A program made the translations under genes and the position numbers. Positions 17,634 to 24,728 of a stretch of 64,000 nt of DNA are shown one piece after another (the stretch's first letter is position 1; every line of letters begins with the position of its first letter). The notes below the pieces were generated by a model. The model ran no database searches, was not told where the DNA came from, and saw nothing but the letters and a program-made list of their open reading frames with translations. Origin of the DNA: DASWNP01 sp036399175 (GTDB taxonomy: Bacteria > Acidobacteriota > Blastocatellia > Pyrinomonadales > Pyrinomonadaceae); assembly GCA_036399175.1 (NCBI GenBank), contig DASWNP010000040.1:1-64000 (forward strand), written 5' to 3'.

Positions 17634-18296
17634 CTACTTCAAATTCAGAATAGGCCAGTCATGGTGCAGCGCCGTCTGCCGGAGGCGCATGTCGGGGTTG
17701 ACGGCTGCCGGATGGCCGACGATGGAGAGCATGGGCAGGTCGCTCATGCTGTCGCTGTAGGCGTAGGAGTCGCTGAGGTTGATGCCCTCGCGCTCGGCGA
17801 AGATTCTTATCCAGGAGGCTTTGGTCGCCGCCGCCAGGACGGGCGGAAGCAGTCGCCCGGTCGCCACGCCGTTGACGAACTCCAAACGATTAGCCACGTA
17901 GTCCTCGATTCCGAGATATTGCATCAGTGGCTTGACCGAGATGTCGAGCGCGCCGGTGACTACGACCTGGCGCAGGCCGAGGCTGCGCGATTTCTCAATC
18001 AGGTCGAAGGAGCCCGGGAAGACGGCAGGCTTGAGCACGTCTTCAAACAATTCGTCGGCGAAGAAGCGCAGACGGTCTTCGGTCTCGCCCTTGTAGCGTT
18101 TGAAGAAGAGGTCGTTGAAAACCTTCCGGCTGTACTGGTCTGTGACGGCGAACATGGGGATGCTCAGAAGCGTCTGCGTGCTCTTTTTCAGGCTGCGCCA
18201 CAAGCCTTGCTGGTTGCGCGAGTAGAACCCGAGCGTGTGAACGAGATTGGTGCTGACCAGCGTGCCTTCCAAATCATAGAATGCTGCGGCTGCCAA
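17634..18296 (-). CDS. HAD-IB family phosphatase
   Basis: A 220-residue HAD hydrolase of the SerB-like IB subfamily, with a helical cap between motifs I and II. Motif I is FYDLEGTLV (nucleophile D8; the usual second aspartate is glutamate E10). Motif II is VVVTGALDISV, and motif III/IV ends in AYSDSMSDLPML, where SDSMSDLPM matches the GDSxxDxPM signature. Such IB enzymes occur next to acyltransferases and ElbD-like genes and dephosphorylate phospho-glycerol or phosphoserine-like substrates. Being the first gene of the minus-strand run that ends in the ElbD-like enzyme, it may supply a dephosphorylated intermediate; this is inference. The D to E change is the main oddity. Confidence 0.82.
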   Translation of the reverse strand: MAAAAFYDLEGTLVSTNLVHTLGFYSRNQQGLWRSLKKSTQTLLSIPMFAVTDQYSRKVFNDLFFKRYKGETEDRLRFFADELFEDVLKPAVFPGSFDLIEKSRSLGLRQVVVTGALDISVKPLMQYLGIEDYVANRLEFVNGVATGRLLPPVLAAATKASWIRIFAEREGINLSDSYAYSDSMSDLPMLSIVGHPAAVNPDMRLRQTALHHDWPILNLK

Positions 18297-18849
18297 ACTA
18301 TCCTCCGAAAACGCCTGAAGCGAAAATGTTAGAAAGTTTTGGCCGGTTCGATTGCTGCCCGGCGATGTGCGCGTAAGGCTGAGAATATACTCTATTCAGA
18401 CGCATTATTGTAGGCGGCGAGACCAGAATGCCTTTGTTGTCGCCTCGAAACTCTTTCGTCTCTCGTCGCCCCGTCTCGACCAATTCGCCGCGCCTTCGTG
18501 ATTTGAAACCTTTATAAGTTAAATAAAAAAAGGAGTTAAGTCGATATGCAAAATTTTTTGCAAAAAGCTTCCCGAAGGGTTGACAAATAAGACTGATACC
18601 CTCTATAACCTTACCTCGTCGCTAAGGGGCTGCAACACTTCTCCTCGAATGTTGTCAGTTACATTGAAGGGTCTGCACGCGTTTCCATCGTTTACCTTGA
18701 ACAAACGAATACCGCTTTTACCTAATACCTCGACGGGGCATCTTTCTGTTGATGCGTGCGCAGAGGCGTGTCGAGCCCGCAAAGGCTCGCACGTCGCAGA
18801 CCCAACACCTTCCATTTGAACAGCTTCAGGATTTTAGAGGAGACAAAGA
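18297..18849. other. 550-base intergenic region, divergent promoters and long leader
   Basis: No convincing gene is seen. The left part is upstream of the HAD phosphatase. The centre (18520-18565) is A+T-rich and contains the palindrome GCAAAATTTTTTGC at 18548-18561, a possible protein-binding site. The right part holds a promoter and a leader of about 230 bases ahead of the metalloprotease. Two short open frames here (18298-18483 and 18580-18819) show no protein-like features. Confidence 0.6.
18580..18609 (+). promoter_or_regulatory. sigma-70-type promoter of the M43 metalloprotease
   Basis: TTGACA at 18580-18585 and TATAAC at 18604-18609 with an 18-base spacer. It lies about 240 bases before the start codon, so the transcript would carry a long leader. 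A strong AGAGGAGA ribosome-binding site precedes the ATG at 18850. Confidence 0.6.
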
Positions 18850-19785
18850 ATGAAGAGATTTATGTTCCTAGCGGCCATCGCTGTCATTAGCCTCACGCTG
18901 ATTGCCAGCGGCCTCACCAATACCTCGGCGCAGAGCGAACAGGCTTTCGATCATGCCAGCCCCAATGCGGCCTTCAGATTCTGCGGAACGAATCACCCCG
19001 ACGAAACGACCTCCAGACTGCTTGAAGATGCCAACTCCCGGTTCAAAGCGAACCAGCAGGAGCGCGGCACGGCGACCGAGCGCACGGGCACGGTCAACGT
19101 CAACGTCTACTTCCACGTCATCACGAACACCTCCGGCGCGGGCAGCCTCACCGACCAGCAGATTGCCAATCAGATTCAGGTTCTGAATGACGGCTTCAGC
19201 GGCGCGACCGGCGGCACGAGCACCCTCTACAGGTTCACGCTCGTCAGCGTTGACCGCACCGCCAACAACACCTGGTTCACGGCCACCAACGGCACGACGG
19301 CTGAGCGGCAGATGAAGACGGCGCTGCATAGAGGCGGCGCGGCTGATTTGAACTTCTACACGAACGGCATGGGCGGCGGCCTGCTCGGCTGGGCGACCTT
19401 CCCCTGGGGCTACGCGAACGACCCCGTTATGGACGGCGTGGTCTGTCTCTACTCCAGCCTCCCCGGCGGCTCGACCGCCAATTACAATCAGGGCGACACC
19501 GCCACGCACGAAGTCGGCCACTGGGTCGGCCTCTACCACACCTTCCAGGGCGGCTGCGCCCGTAGCGCCACCAACGGCGGCGACTACGTAGCCGACACTC
19601 CCGCCGAACGCTCCGGCGCTTCCGGCTGCCCCGCCGGGCGCGATAGCTGCACCGGCGACCGTTTCCCCGGCCTCGACCCCATCGAGAACTTCATGGATTA
19701 CTCCTACGATTCATGCATGTACAAGTTCACCTCCGGTCAGGCCGCGCGCGCCGATTCGCTGACGCTTCAGTATCGCGGTCTCTAA
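18850..19785 (+). CDS. secreted zinc metalloprotease, M43 (cytophagalysin/pappalysin) family
   Basis: A 311-residue exported protease. The N-terminus MKRFMFLAAIAVISLTLIAS is a signal peptide and is followed by a short propeptide region. The zinc site is HEVGHWVGLYH at residues 220-230 (HExxHxxGxxH), with a downstream MDYSYDSCMYKFT that supplies the Met-turn near 282. Cysteines in GGCARSA, SGCPAGRDSC and DSCM fit the disulfides of this family. It stands alone between its own promoter and a strong terminator, so it is a single-gene unit. Likely role: digestion of extracellular protein in soil. Length and motif order agree with M43B enzymes. Confidence 0.93.
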   Translation: MKRFMFLAAIAVISLTLIASGLTNTSAQSEQAFDHASPNAAFRFCGTNHPDETTSRLLEDANSRFKANQQERGTATERTGTVNVNVYFHVITNTSGAGSLTDQQIANQIQVLNDGFSGATGGTSTLYRFTLVSVDRTANNTWFTATNGTTAERQMKTALHRGGAADLNFYTNGMGGGLLGWATFPWGYANDPVMDGVVCLYSSLPGGSTANYNQGDTATHEVGHWVGLYHTFQGGCARSATNGGDYVADTPAERSGASGCPAGRDSCTGDRFPGLDPIENFMDYSYDSCMYKFTSGQAARADSLTLQYRGL

Positions 19786-19827
19786 TCGCGCGCTTGCTGT
19801 AGAGAAAGAGCCGCATCGGCTCAAAAG

Positions 19828-19866
19828 AAGAGGGACGCTTTCCGAAACGAAAGCGTCCCTCTTTTT
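19828..19866 (+). terminator. strong intrinsic terminator
   Basis: A 15-bp perfect stem (AAGAGGGACGCTTTC at 19828-19842 with its complement at 19849-19863), a 6-base loop and TTTTT partly within the stem end. A smaller hairpin, GAGCCG/CGGCTC, lies just before it. It closes the metalloprotease transcript. Confidence 0.9.
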
Positions 19867-19898
19867 CTATTCATCAGTGAACACGTCGCGGCGACGCT

Positions 19899-20357
19899 TC
19901 AGTCGACCGGCGGCTGCCAATCGACGATTGGGTTAGAGCCGTCATCGCAGACCCAGACGTGCGCGCGCACGCCGGGGCGCAGACGCCCTCTCCCCGTCTC
20001 AATCAGCTTCCAGTCAGAAGCCTTGAAGGGCTCGGCTCTCAACAGGAACCACTTCAAAGGGCTCGCGCCCCTGCCGTGACGAATCGTGACCGACTCGTTC
20101 GTGTCCGCGTCCGTCCGCATGCGCAGGAAGGTGCGCCGCGCGTTGCGACTGTAGGACGTGACCCGGCCTTCGTAGACCGTCAGGTTGTTGTGCGGGCATT
20201 TGATACTGGCGGGCGGCGCGAGACGACCCTGCCCGCGCGCCGCAGGCGACGCCGACATCGGCGACGTGTGCCGAGCCCCTGCCCCATCGGCGACGCAAAC
20301 CGCCGTGAGAGATAAAACGAGCGAGAGCGAGATTTTCTTCAAGCGTCCGGGCTTCAT
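19899..20357 (-). CDS. hypothetical secreted protein
   Basis: A 152-residue protein that I do not recognise. MKPGRLKKISLSLVLSLTAVCVADGAGA is a typical signal peptide ending in an Ala-x-Ala-like site. The mature part has two cysteines (IKCPHNN and VWVCDDG) and a beta-rich pattern with EGRVTSYSRNARRTFLRMRTD, reminiscent of small OB/SH3-like secreted domains. It converges on the M43 protease terminator. No operon partner is obvious. Confidence 0.7.
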   Translation of the reverse strand: MKPGRLKKISLSLVLSLTAVCVADGAGARHTSPMSASPAARGQGRLAPPASIKCPHNNLTVYEGRVTSYSRNARRTFLRMRTDADTNESVTIRHGRGASPLKWFLLRAEPFKASDWKLIETGRGRLRPGVRAHVWVCDDGSNPIVDWQPPVD

Positions 20358-20511
20358 CAGGCTTTGTCTCCGGTTCGGATAGAATGAATTTCAAGCGCGA
20401 CGCGTACAGGCGACACGAGAGCCCCCGCGCGTTCCTGACATTTCAGCTTATGATAGCAGCACTCCCATGATTGAGCACGAAGCCCTCGAAGGCAGCTTGA
20501 GCGAGGATGAG

Positions 20512-20727
20512 ATGAGCGGACAAAAATGTTCATGCGAGAAATTTGAGCGGCTCGAAGGAGCGAGCGTCCCGGCCTACATACAGGCTTTTCTGGACGAAGC
20601 GAGCCGACAGGGCGAGCAGGCGAAGAAGAACCTGTATCGCTGCCGCGTCTGCGGGCGAGAGTGGGAGAAGCGCGCGCCCGCGTCGGCGGAAGAAGGCAGG
20701 CGTCCCGCGCTCGTGCGCGTGAGCTGA
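20512..20727 (+). CDS. small zinc-ribbon protein
   Basis: A 71-residue protein with two cysteine pairs, KCSC near the start and YRCRVCGREW in the middle, likely binding one zinc ion. I selected the ATG at 20512 because GAGGATGAG sits just upstream; an in-frame ATG 15 codons earlier (20467) has no ribosome-binding site but cannot be excluded. The helix between the pairs, PAYIQAFLDEASRQGEQAKK, is amphipathic. Function unknown; similar small ribbons are often nucleic-acid or protein adaptors. It is flanked by opposite-strand genes. Confidence 0.6.
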   Translation: MSGQKCSCEKFERLEGASVPAYIQAFLDEASRQGEQAKKNLYRCRVCGREWEKRAPASAEEGRRPALVRVS

Positions 20728-20785
20728 AAGATGCTTGGGCGAAGCTCGAACTGAAATCTGAGAACGGCGCTTCCGCCAAGTCCTT

Positions 20786-21163
20786 TTAAAATCTCAGACC
20801 GGCCTGTAGATAATGAAATGGAACGTGCTCGGCGCGTCGCCCGCCATTGCCGAGGGCGTCGAGCATGCGCTGTGCGCCGGAGTAGTTGAGCGAATGGATG
20901 AGGATTTCGGCGTCGCGCTGGCGGTCTGGATGCGCGCCGAGCCATGCGGCGACGGCGTAGCCGGTGCGCTCGTCGTCCGGCTCATTCGAGAAGTAGTGCT
21001 CTTCGCTCAGGTCGTGGTCGAGAAGTATCAGCGAGTACTCGCGCTCGCCGAGCCACGCGATGGCCTGACGCACGTCGCACGTCACGTCCAACTCGCGCCC
21101 CTCCAGCCGCCCGCGAAACCAGGCGCAACGCGTCTCGTCGTCTTCAACAATCAGAATGCGCAT
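20786..21163 (-). CDS. receiver-like protein (cyclic-phosphate processing receiver domain)
   Basis: A 125-residue single-domain protein with the receiver fold. MRILIVEDDETR gives the first strand and acidic pair, LILLDHDLSEEHY carries the central aspartate strand, and ILIHSLNYSGAQRM takes the place of the T/S strand. The LDHDL and HSxN signature is that of the cREC family, proposed to process cyclic phosphates in stress or toxin systems rather than to act as a phosphorelay receiver. No histidine kinase or partner effector is adjacent, so the pathway is not known. It starts at an ATG immediately before a repeat element. Confidence 0.72.
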   Translation of the reverse strand: MRILIVEDDETRCAWFRGRLEGRELDVTCDVRQAIAWLGEREYSLILLDHDLSEEHYFSNEPDDERTGYAVAAWLGAHPDRQRDAEILIHSLNYSGAQRMLDALGNGGRRAEHVPFHYLQAGLRF

Positions 21164-21171
21164 AAAAAGCT

Positions 21172-21333
21172 TTCAGCAATCAGCAGTCAGCGTTCAGCCA
21201 ATCCTCGAAACCGTCAATCCTAAATCTGCAACAGTATGCTGCAAGCGCGGCGCGATTGTTAAGGGCACAAAGCCGCGTTGTCTCCGAAGCGTCCGGCTGA
21301 GCGGCTGATTGCTGATTGCTGATTGCTGATTTA
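21172..21333. repeat. heptad repeat pair, family D (TCAGCAA/TTGCTGA)
   Basis: Heptamers TCAGCAA, TCAGCAG, TCAGCGT, TCAGCCA at 21173-21203 and the inverse GATTGCT units at 21305-21330 (GGCTGAG and CGGCTGA precede them) bracket about 100 bases of unique sequence. The two halves could pair into a long stem. The right half runs up to the start of exonuclease III. Confidence 0.75.
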
Positions 21334-21345
21334 AGATGTCGGGAC

Positions 21346-22119
21346 GTGAAAATCGCTACGTGGAATGTCAATTCGGTGACGGCGCGTTTGCCGCTCGTGA
21401 CAGAGTGGCTCGCGCAGGCGCGCCCCGACGTGCTCTGCTTGCAGGAGACGAAATGCACGGACGAGCGTTTCCCGCGCGATGCTTTCGCGGAGCTTGGCTA
21501 CCAGTCAGAGACGTTCGGGCAGAAGACTTATAACGGCGTCGCCATTCTTTCGCGCTTCGAGCTGGAAGAGACGCAGAAGGGCTTCCCCGACGACGAAGAG
21601 GCGGCTCACGCGCGCCTGCTGGCCGCAACCGTCAAGGGCATTCGCATCGTCAACGTCTACGTCCCGAACGGCGCTTTCGTTGGCTCGGATAAGTACCGCT
21701 TCAAGCTCGAATGGCTCGGGCGGCTGCGCGAGTATTTCGACGACGAATACTGGACTGACGACGACGTGCTGCTCTGCGGCGACTTCAACGTCGCGCCCGA
21801 AGACCGGGACGTGTACGACCCCGAAGCCTGGCGCGGCAAGATTCTCTTCAGCGAGCGAGAGAAGGCCGCGCTTGAGCACGTCAGGGAGTGGGGCTTCGTC
21901 GATGCCTTTCGTCTGCACGAACAGAAAGACGGCTTCTATTCGTGGTGGGATTATCGCGCGGGCTCGTTCAGGCGAAACACGGGCTTGCGCATCGACCACA
22001 TCTGGGTCTCGAAGTCGCTCGCCAGAAGATGCACGGGCGTTCGGATAGACAAAACGCCGCGCGGCTGGGAGCGCCCTTCAGACCATACGCCGGTCGTCGC
22101 CGAGTTTAAATCGGGCTGA
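21346..22119 (+). CDS. xthA: exodeoxyribonuclease III
   Basis: A 257-residue Mg-dependent AP endonuclease/3'-5' exonuclease of base-excision repair. It begins MKIATWNVNSVTARL, has the catalytic glutamate E34 in CLQETK (same number as in E. coli ExoIII), NVYVPNG, GDFNVAPEDRDVYDP and the C-terminal SDHTPVVAEF. The start is a GTG at 21346, chosen because it gives the canonical N-terminus; a longer TTG start at 21316 would translate part of the repeat. The stop codon TGA overlaps a possible ATG of the next frame, but the true start of the next gene is 38 bases later. Confidence 0.95.
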   Translation: MKIATWNVNSVTARLPLVTEWLAQARPDVLCLQETKCTDERFPRDAFAELGYQSETFGQKTYNGVAILSRFELEETQKGFPDDEEAAHARLLAATVKGIRIVNVYVPNGAFVGSDKYRFKLEWLGRLREYFDDEYWTDDDVLLCGDFNVAPEDRDVYDPEAWRGKILFSEREKAALEHVREWGFVDAFRLHEQKDGFYSWWDYRAGSFRRNTGLRIDHIWVSKSLARRCTGVRIDKTPRGWERPSDHTPVVAEFKSG

Positions 22120-22157
22120 TGCGAGGTGTGAGGGAGAAGGAAAAAGGAGAAGGGAAG

Positions 22158-23192
22158 ATGAAGGAGAAGAATAAGGAAGCCCTGATGCTGGCGGCGATGG
22201 GAGCGGGGGCGCTTTTGGCGGGGCGTGCGCTTCTTCTGCGCAGGCGGCGCGGCTACGACATGCGCGGCAAGGTGGTTCTGATTACGGGCGGCTCGCGCGG
22301 CCTCGGGCTGGTTCTGGCGCGCGAGCTGGCGCAGGAAGGAGCGCGGCTGGCGATTTGTGCGCGCGACCCCGTCGAGCTTGAGCGCGCGCGCGCAGACATC
22401 GCGCATCAAGGCGGCGAGGCAATCGCCGTCCCCTGCGACGTGACCGACCGCTCGCAGGTCAAAGAGTTAATCGAAGTGGTCGAGGGGCACTTCGGCGGGA
22501 TAGACGTGCTCGTCAACAATGCCGGAGTGATTCAGGTCGGCCCCGTCGAAGTGATGACGCTCGAAGACTACGAAGAGGCGATGCGCGTGCACTTCTGGGG
22601 GCCGCTCTACACGACGCTCGCCGCGCTCCCGGGCATGCGAAGGCGCGGCGATGGGCGCATCGTCAATATCACTTCCATCGGCGGCAAAATCGGCGTCCCG
22701 CATCTCGTGCCCTACAGCGCGAGCAAGTTCGCTCTGGTCGGTCTGTCGGAGGGCTTGCGCGCGGAGCTTGCGAAGGACGGCATCGTCGTCACGACCGTCT
22801 GCCCGGGGCTGATGCGCACGGGCAGCCCGCGCAACGCCACCTTCAAAGGACAGCACCGCGCCGAATACGCCTGGTTCGCCATCAGCGACGCGCTGCCCGT
22901 CACGTCGATGCAGGCCGAGCGCGCCGCGCGCCAAATCATCGCGGCCTGCAAGCGCGGCGACGCCGAAGTTATCCTCAGCGTACAGGCCGTGCTCGCCATC
23001 CGGTTTCACCAGAACTTTCCAGAGCTGTCGGCTGACCTGCGCGAGCTGGCGAACCGGCTGCTGCCCGCGCCCGGCGGCATCGGCACGCGGCGCGCGAAGG
23101 GCAAGGACAGCCAGTCGGAACTAGCGCCGTCAATCTTAACTACGCTCAACGACAAGGCAGCCGAGAGAAACAACGAGATGATAAGCGGCTAG
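22158..23192 (+). CDS. membrane-anchored short-chain dehydrogenase
   Basis: A 344-residue classical SDR. A short N-terminal hydrophobic helix (ALMLAAMGAGALLAGRALLL, residues 8-27) followed by RRRR suggests a membrane anchor. The Rossmann motif is ITGGSRGLG (42-50), NNAG follows, and the catalytic YSASK is near 182. A C-terminal tail of about 70 residues goes beyond the SDR core. Substrate unknown; membrane-tethered SDRs often act on lipids or quinone-like compounds. I chose the ATG at 22158 because AGGAGAAGGGAAG lies immediately upstream, and the 13 codons before it are translated purine repeats. Confidence 0.87.
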   Translation: MKEKNKEALMLAAMGAGALLAGRALLLRRRRGYDMRGKVVLITGGSRGLGLVLARELAQEGARLAICARDPVELERARADIAHQGGEAIAVPCDVTDRSQVKELIEVVEGHFGGIDVLVNNAGVIQVGPVEVMTLEDYEEAMRVHFWGPLYTTLAALPGMRRRGDGRIVNITSIGGKIGVPHLVPYSASKFALVGLSEGLRAELAKDGIVVTTVCPGLMRTGSPRNATFKGQHRAEYAWFAISDALPVTSMQAERAARQIIAACKRGDAEVILSVQAVLAIRFHQNFPELSADLRELANRLLPAPGGIGTRRAKGKDSQSELAPSILTTLNDKAAERNNEMISG

Positions 23193-23208
23193 AGGAGGCG
23201 CGAAGGTC

Positions 23209-23601
23209 TTGGCCGAACATCCGCACGCGGCGCTCCTGAGAAGCGCCCACGAAGCATTCTCCAGGGGAGACACGGAGGCTTTGAAGCGAATCATCGACCC
23301 GGAAATCGTCTGGGAGATTCCGGGCAGAAGCCTCGTCTCCGGCAGGCATCGCGGCTACGAAGAGCTTTTCGCATACTTCGGCAAGCTGCAAAGTCTGACC
23401 GGCGACACGTTCAAAGTCTCGCTCAACGACACGCTTGTCAGCGACCGTCACGTCGTCCTGCTCGAAGCAATCAAGGCGACGAGGGAAGGCAAGACGCTCG
23501 ATGTCGAGCTGGTCTTAATCGCGCAAATCCGCGACGGTCGGATAACGCACGTCCGAGACCGTTTCTCTGACCAGTACGCGTGGGATGAGTTCTGGGCATA
23601 G
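23209..23601 (+). CDS. SnoaL-like / NTF2-fold protein
   Basis: A 130-residue NTF2-like protein. HAALLRSAHEAFSRGDTEAL begins the first helices, DPEIVWEIPG and SGRHRGYEELFAYFGKL are the typical SnoaL middle, and the sheet ends LIAQIRDGRITHVRDRFSDQYAWDEFW. Some members are isomerases or hydrolases, many have unknown ligands. It starts with TTG at 23209, supported by GAGGAGG eleven bases upstream. It follows the SDR closely and could form an operon with it, perhaps acting on the same small molecule, but this is inference. Confidence 0.82.
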   Translation: MAEHPHAALLRSAHEAFSRGDTEALKRIIDPEIVWEIPGRSLVSGRHRGYEELFAYFGKLQSLTGDTFKVSLNDTLVSDRHVVLLEAIKATREGKTLDVELVLIAQIRDGRITHVRDRFSDQYAWDEFWA

Positions 23602-23607
23602 AAAGAC

Positions 23608-23720
23608 AAGGGGGAAAAGGAGAAAGGGAAAAGGGGAAAGGGAAAGAGCCAAAGAAAACAAGACGGGCGATAAGGTCGATTAGTTCCCTTTCCCCCTTCC
23701 CCTTTCCCCTTTTCCCCTTG
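23608..23720. repeat. heptad inverted-repeat element, family C copy 2
   Basis: G/A arm at 23608-23644 and C/T arm at 23684-23720 pair over about 37 positions, starting CAAGGGG and ending CCCCTTG. The units are the same GGGGAAA-type heptamers as at 8.6 kb, while the central loop is different. Confidence 0.88.
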
Positions 23721-23742
23721 CTTTGAGATTGGGGGTGAGCGT

Positions 23743-24516
23743 TTGACGAGGGCGCAGCAGAAGTGGCCGGACGTTATCTGGATTGTGCGACACGGGCAGA
23801 GCGCGGGCAACGTGGCGCGCGACGCGGCGGAGGCCGCAGGGCTTTTGAGCATCGACATTCCGACCAGAGACGTGGACGTGCCGCTCTCCGCGCTCGGCGA
23901 GCGTCAGTCAGAGGCGCTCGGTCGCTGGTTCGGCAGGCTGCCGACTGAAGAGAGGCCGGAGGTCGTCATAACTTCGCCTTACGTGCGCGCGCGAAGGACG
24001 GCTGAGATAGCTCTCGCTTCGGCGGGCATCGACAGGGAAGATGTCACCTTCAACACGGACGAGCGGCTGCGCGAAAGAGAGTTCGGCATCTTCGACCGCC
24101 TGACGCGTTTCGGCATGAAGCAGAAGTACCCGGAGCTTGCCGCCTACAGGGAGATTCTCGGAAAGTTTTATCACCGCGCGCCGGGCGGCGAGAGCTGGTG
24201 CGATGTCATCCTGCGTCTGCGCAGCCTCGTCGATACGCTGACGCGCGAGTACAGGGGCGAGCGCGTGCTCATCGTCTGCCATTCGGTCGTCGTGCTCTGC
24301 TTTCGCTACCTGCTCGAACGCATGACCGAAGAGCAAATCCTCGCCATCGACAAAGAGCTGGATGTCGCCAACTGCGCCGTCACCTCCTACGAGTTCGACC
24401 CCTCTGCGGGCAGGCACGGCAAGCTCGCCCTGCGTCTCTTCAATTTCTGCGCGCCACTCGAAGCGGCGGGCGCAGCCGTCACCACCAAAAAGGACGAGCC
24501 CGTCGCGCCCAAGTAG
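23743..24516 (+). CDS. histidine phosphatase family protein (phosphoglycerate mutase-like)
   Basis: A 257-residue branch-1 histidine phosphatase. The catalytic motif is IVRHGQSAGN with the phospho-accepting H17, followed by LSALGERQSEALG, ITSPYVRARRTAE, a LREREFGIFDRL acid segment and CHSVVVLCF with the second histidine near 179. Such proteins act as phosphatases or mutases on sugar phosphates and nucleotides; the substrate cannot be read. It starts with TTG at 23743 after GGGGGTGAG. It stands between two repeat elements, and its last codons reach the start of the large 24.5 kb element. Confidence 0.85.
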   Translation: MTRAQQKWPDVIWIVRHGQSAGNVARDAAEAAGLLSIDIPTRDVDVPLSALGERQSEALGRWFGRLPTEERPEVVITSPYVRARRTAEIALASAGIDREDVTFNTDERLREREFGIFDRLTRFGMKQKYPELAAYREILGKFYHRAPGGESWCDVILRLRSLVDTLTREYRGERVLIVCHSVVVLCFRYLLERMTEEQILAIDKELDVANCAVTSYEFDPSAGRHGKLALRLFNFCAPLEAAGAAVTTKKDEPVAPK

Positions 24517-24728
24517 GGGGATAGGGGATGGGGGTTAGGGGTTGGGGAAGAAAAAGCGGGGAAGGAAAAGTTGAGTAAGAAAAGGGTGGTGAAAAAAACA
24601 GCGCGCGGGAAGAAGACATCGGGGAAGCGGAATAATAGAACGAGTCGTTCTTATTCCGCTTCCCCTTCTTCCTCTTCTTCTTCTCCCCAACCCCCAACGC
24701 CTAACCCCTATCCCCTTTCTTCCAATCC
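24512..24728. repeat. large heptad inverted-repeat element, family C3, running into nnrD
   Basis: Arms made of GGGGGAT, AGGGGAT, GGGGGTT, AGGGGTT units at 24512-24560 face CCCCAAC, CCCTAAC, CCCTATC at about 24660-24720. The centre has a second perfect-looking hairpin, GCGGAATAATAGAACG with its complement, at about 24626-24660. The whole element spans about 215 bases. It lies at the 3' end of the histidine phosphatase and, unusually, covers the first 50 or so codons of nnrD. Confidence 0.82.

Noticed and set aside
18298..18483. 61-residue minus-strand frame upstream of the HAD gene
   Set aside because: No domain, no ribosome-binding site, and it sits in the likely promoter region.
18580..18819. 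79-residue plus-strand frame before the M43 protease
   Set aside because: It overlaps the promoter and leader, has no ribosome-binding site, and its composition looks non-coding.
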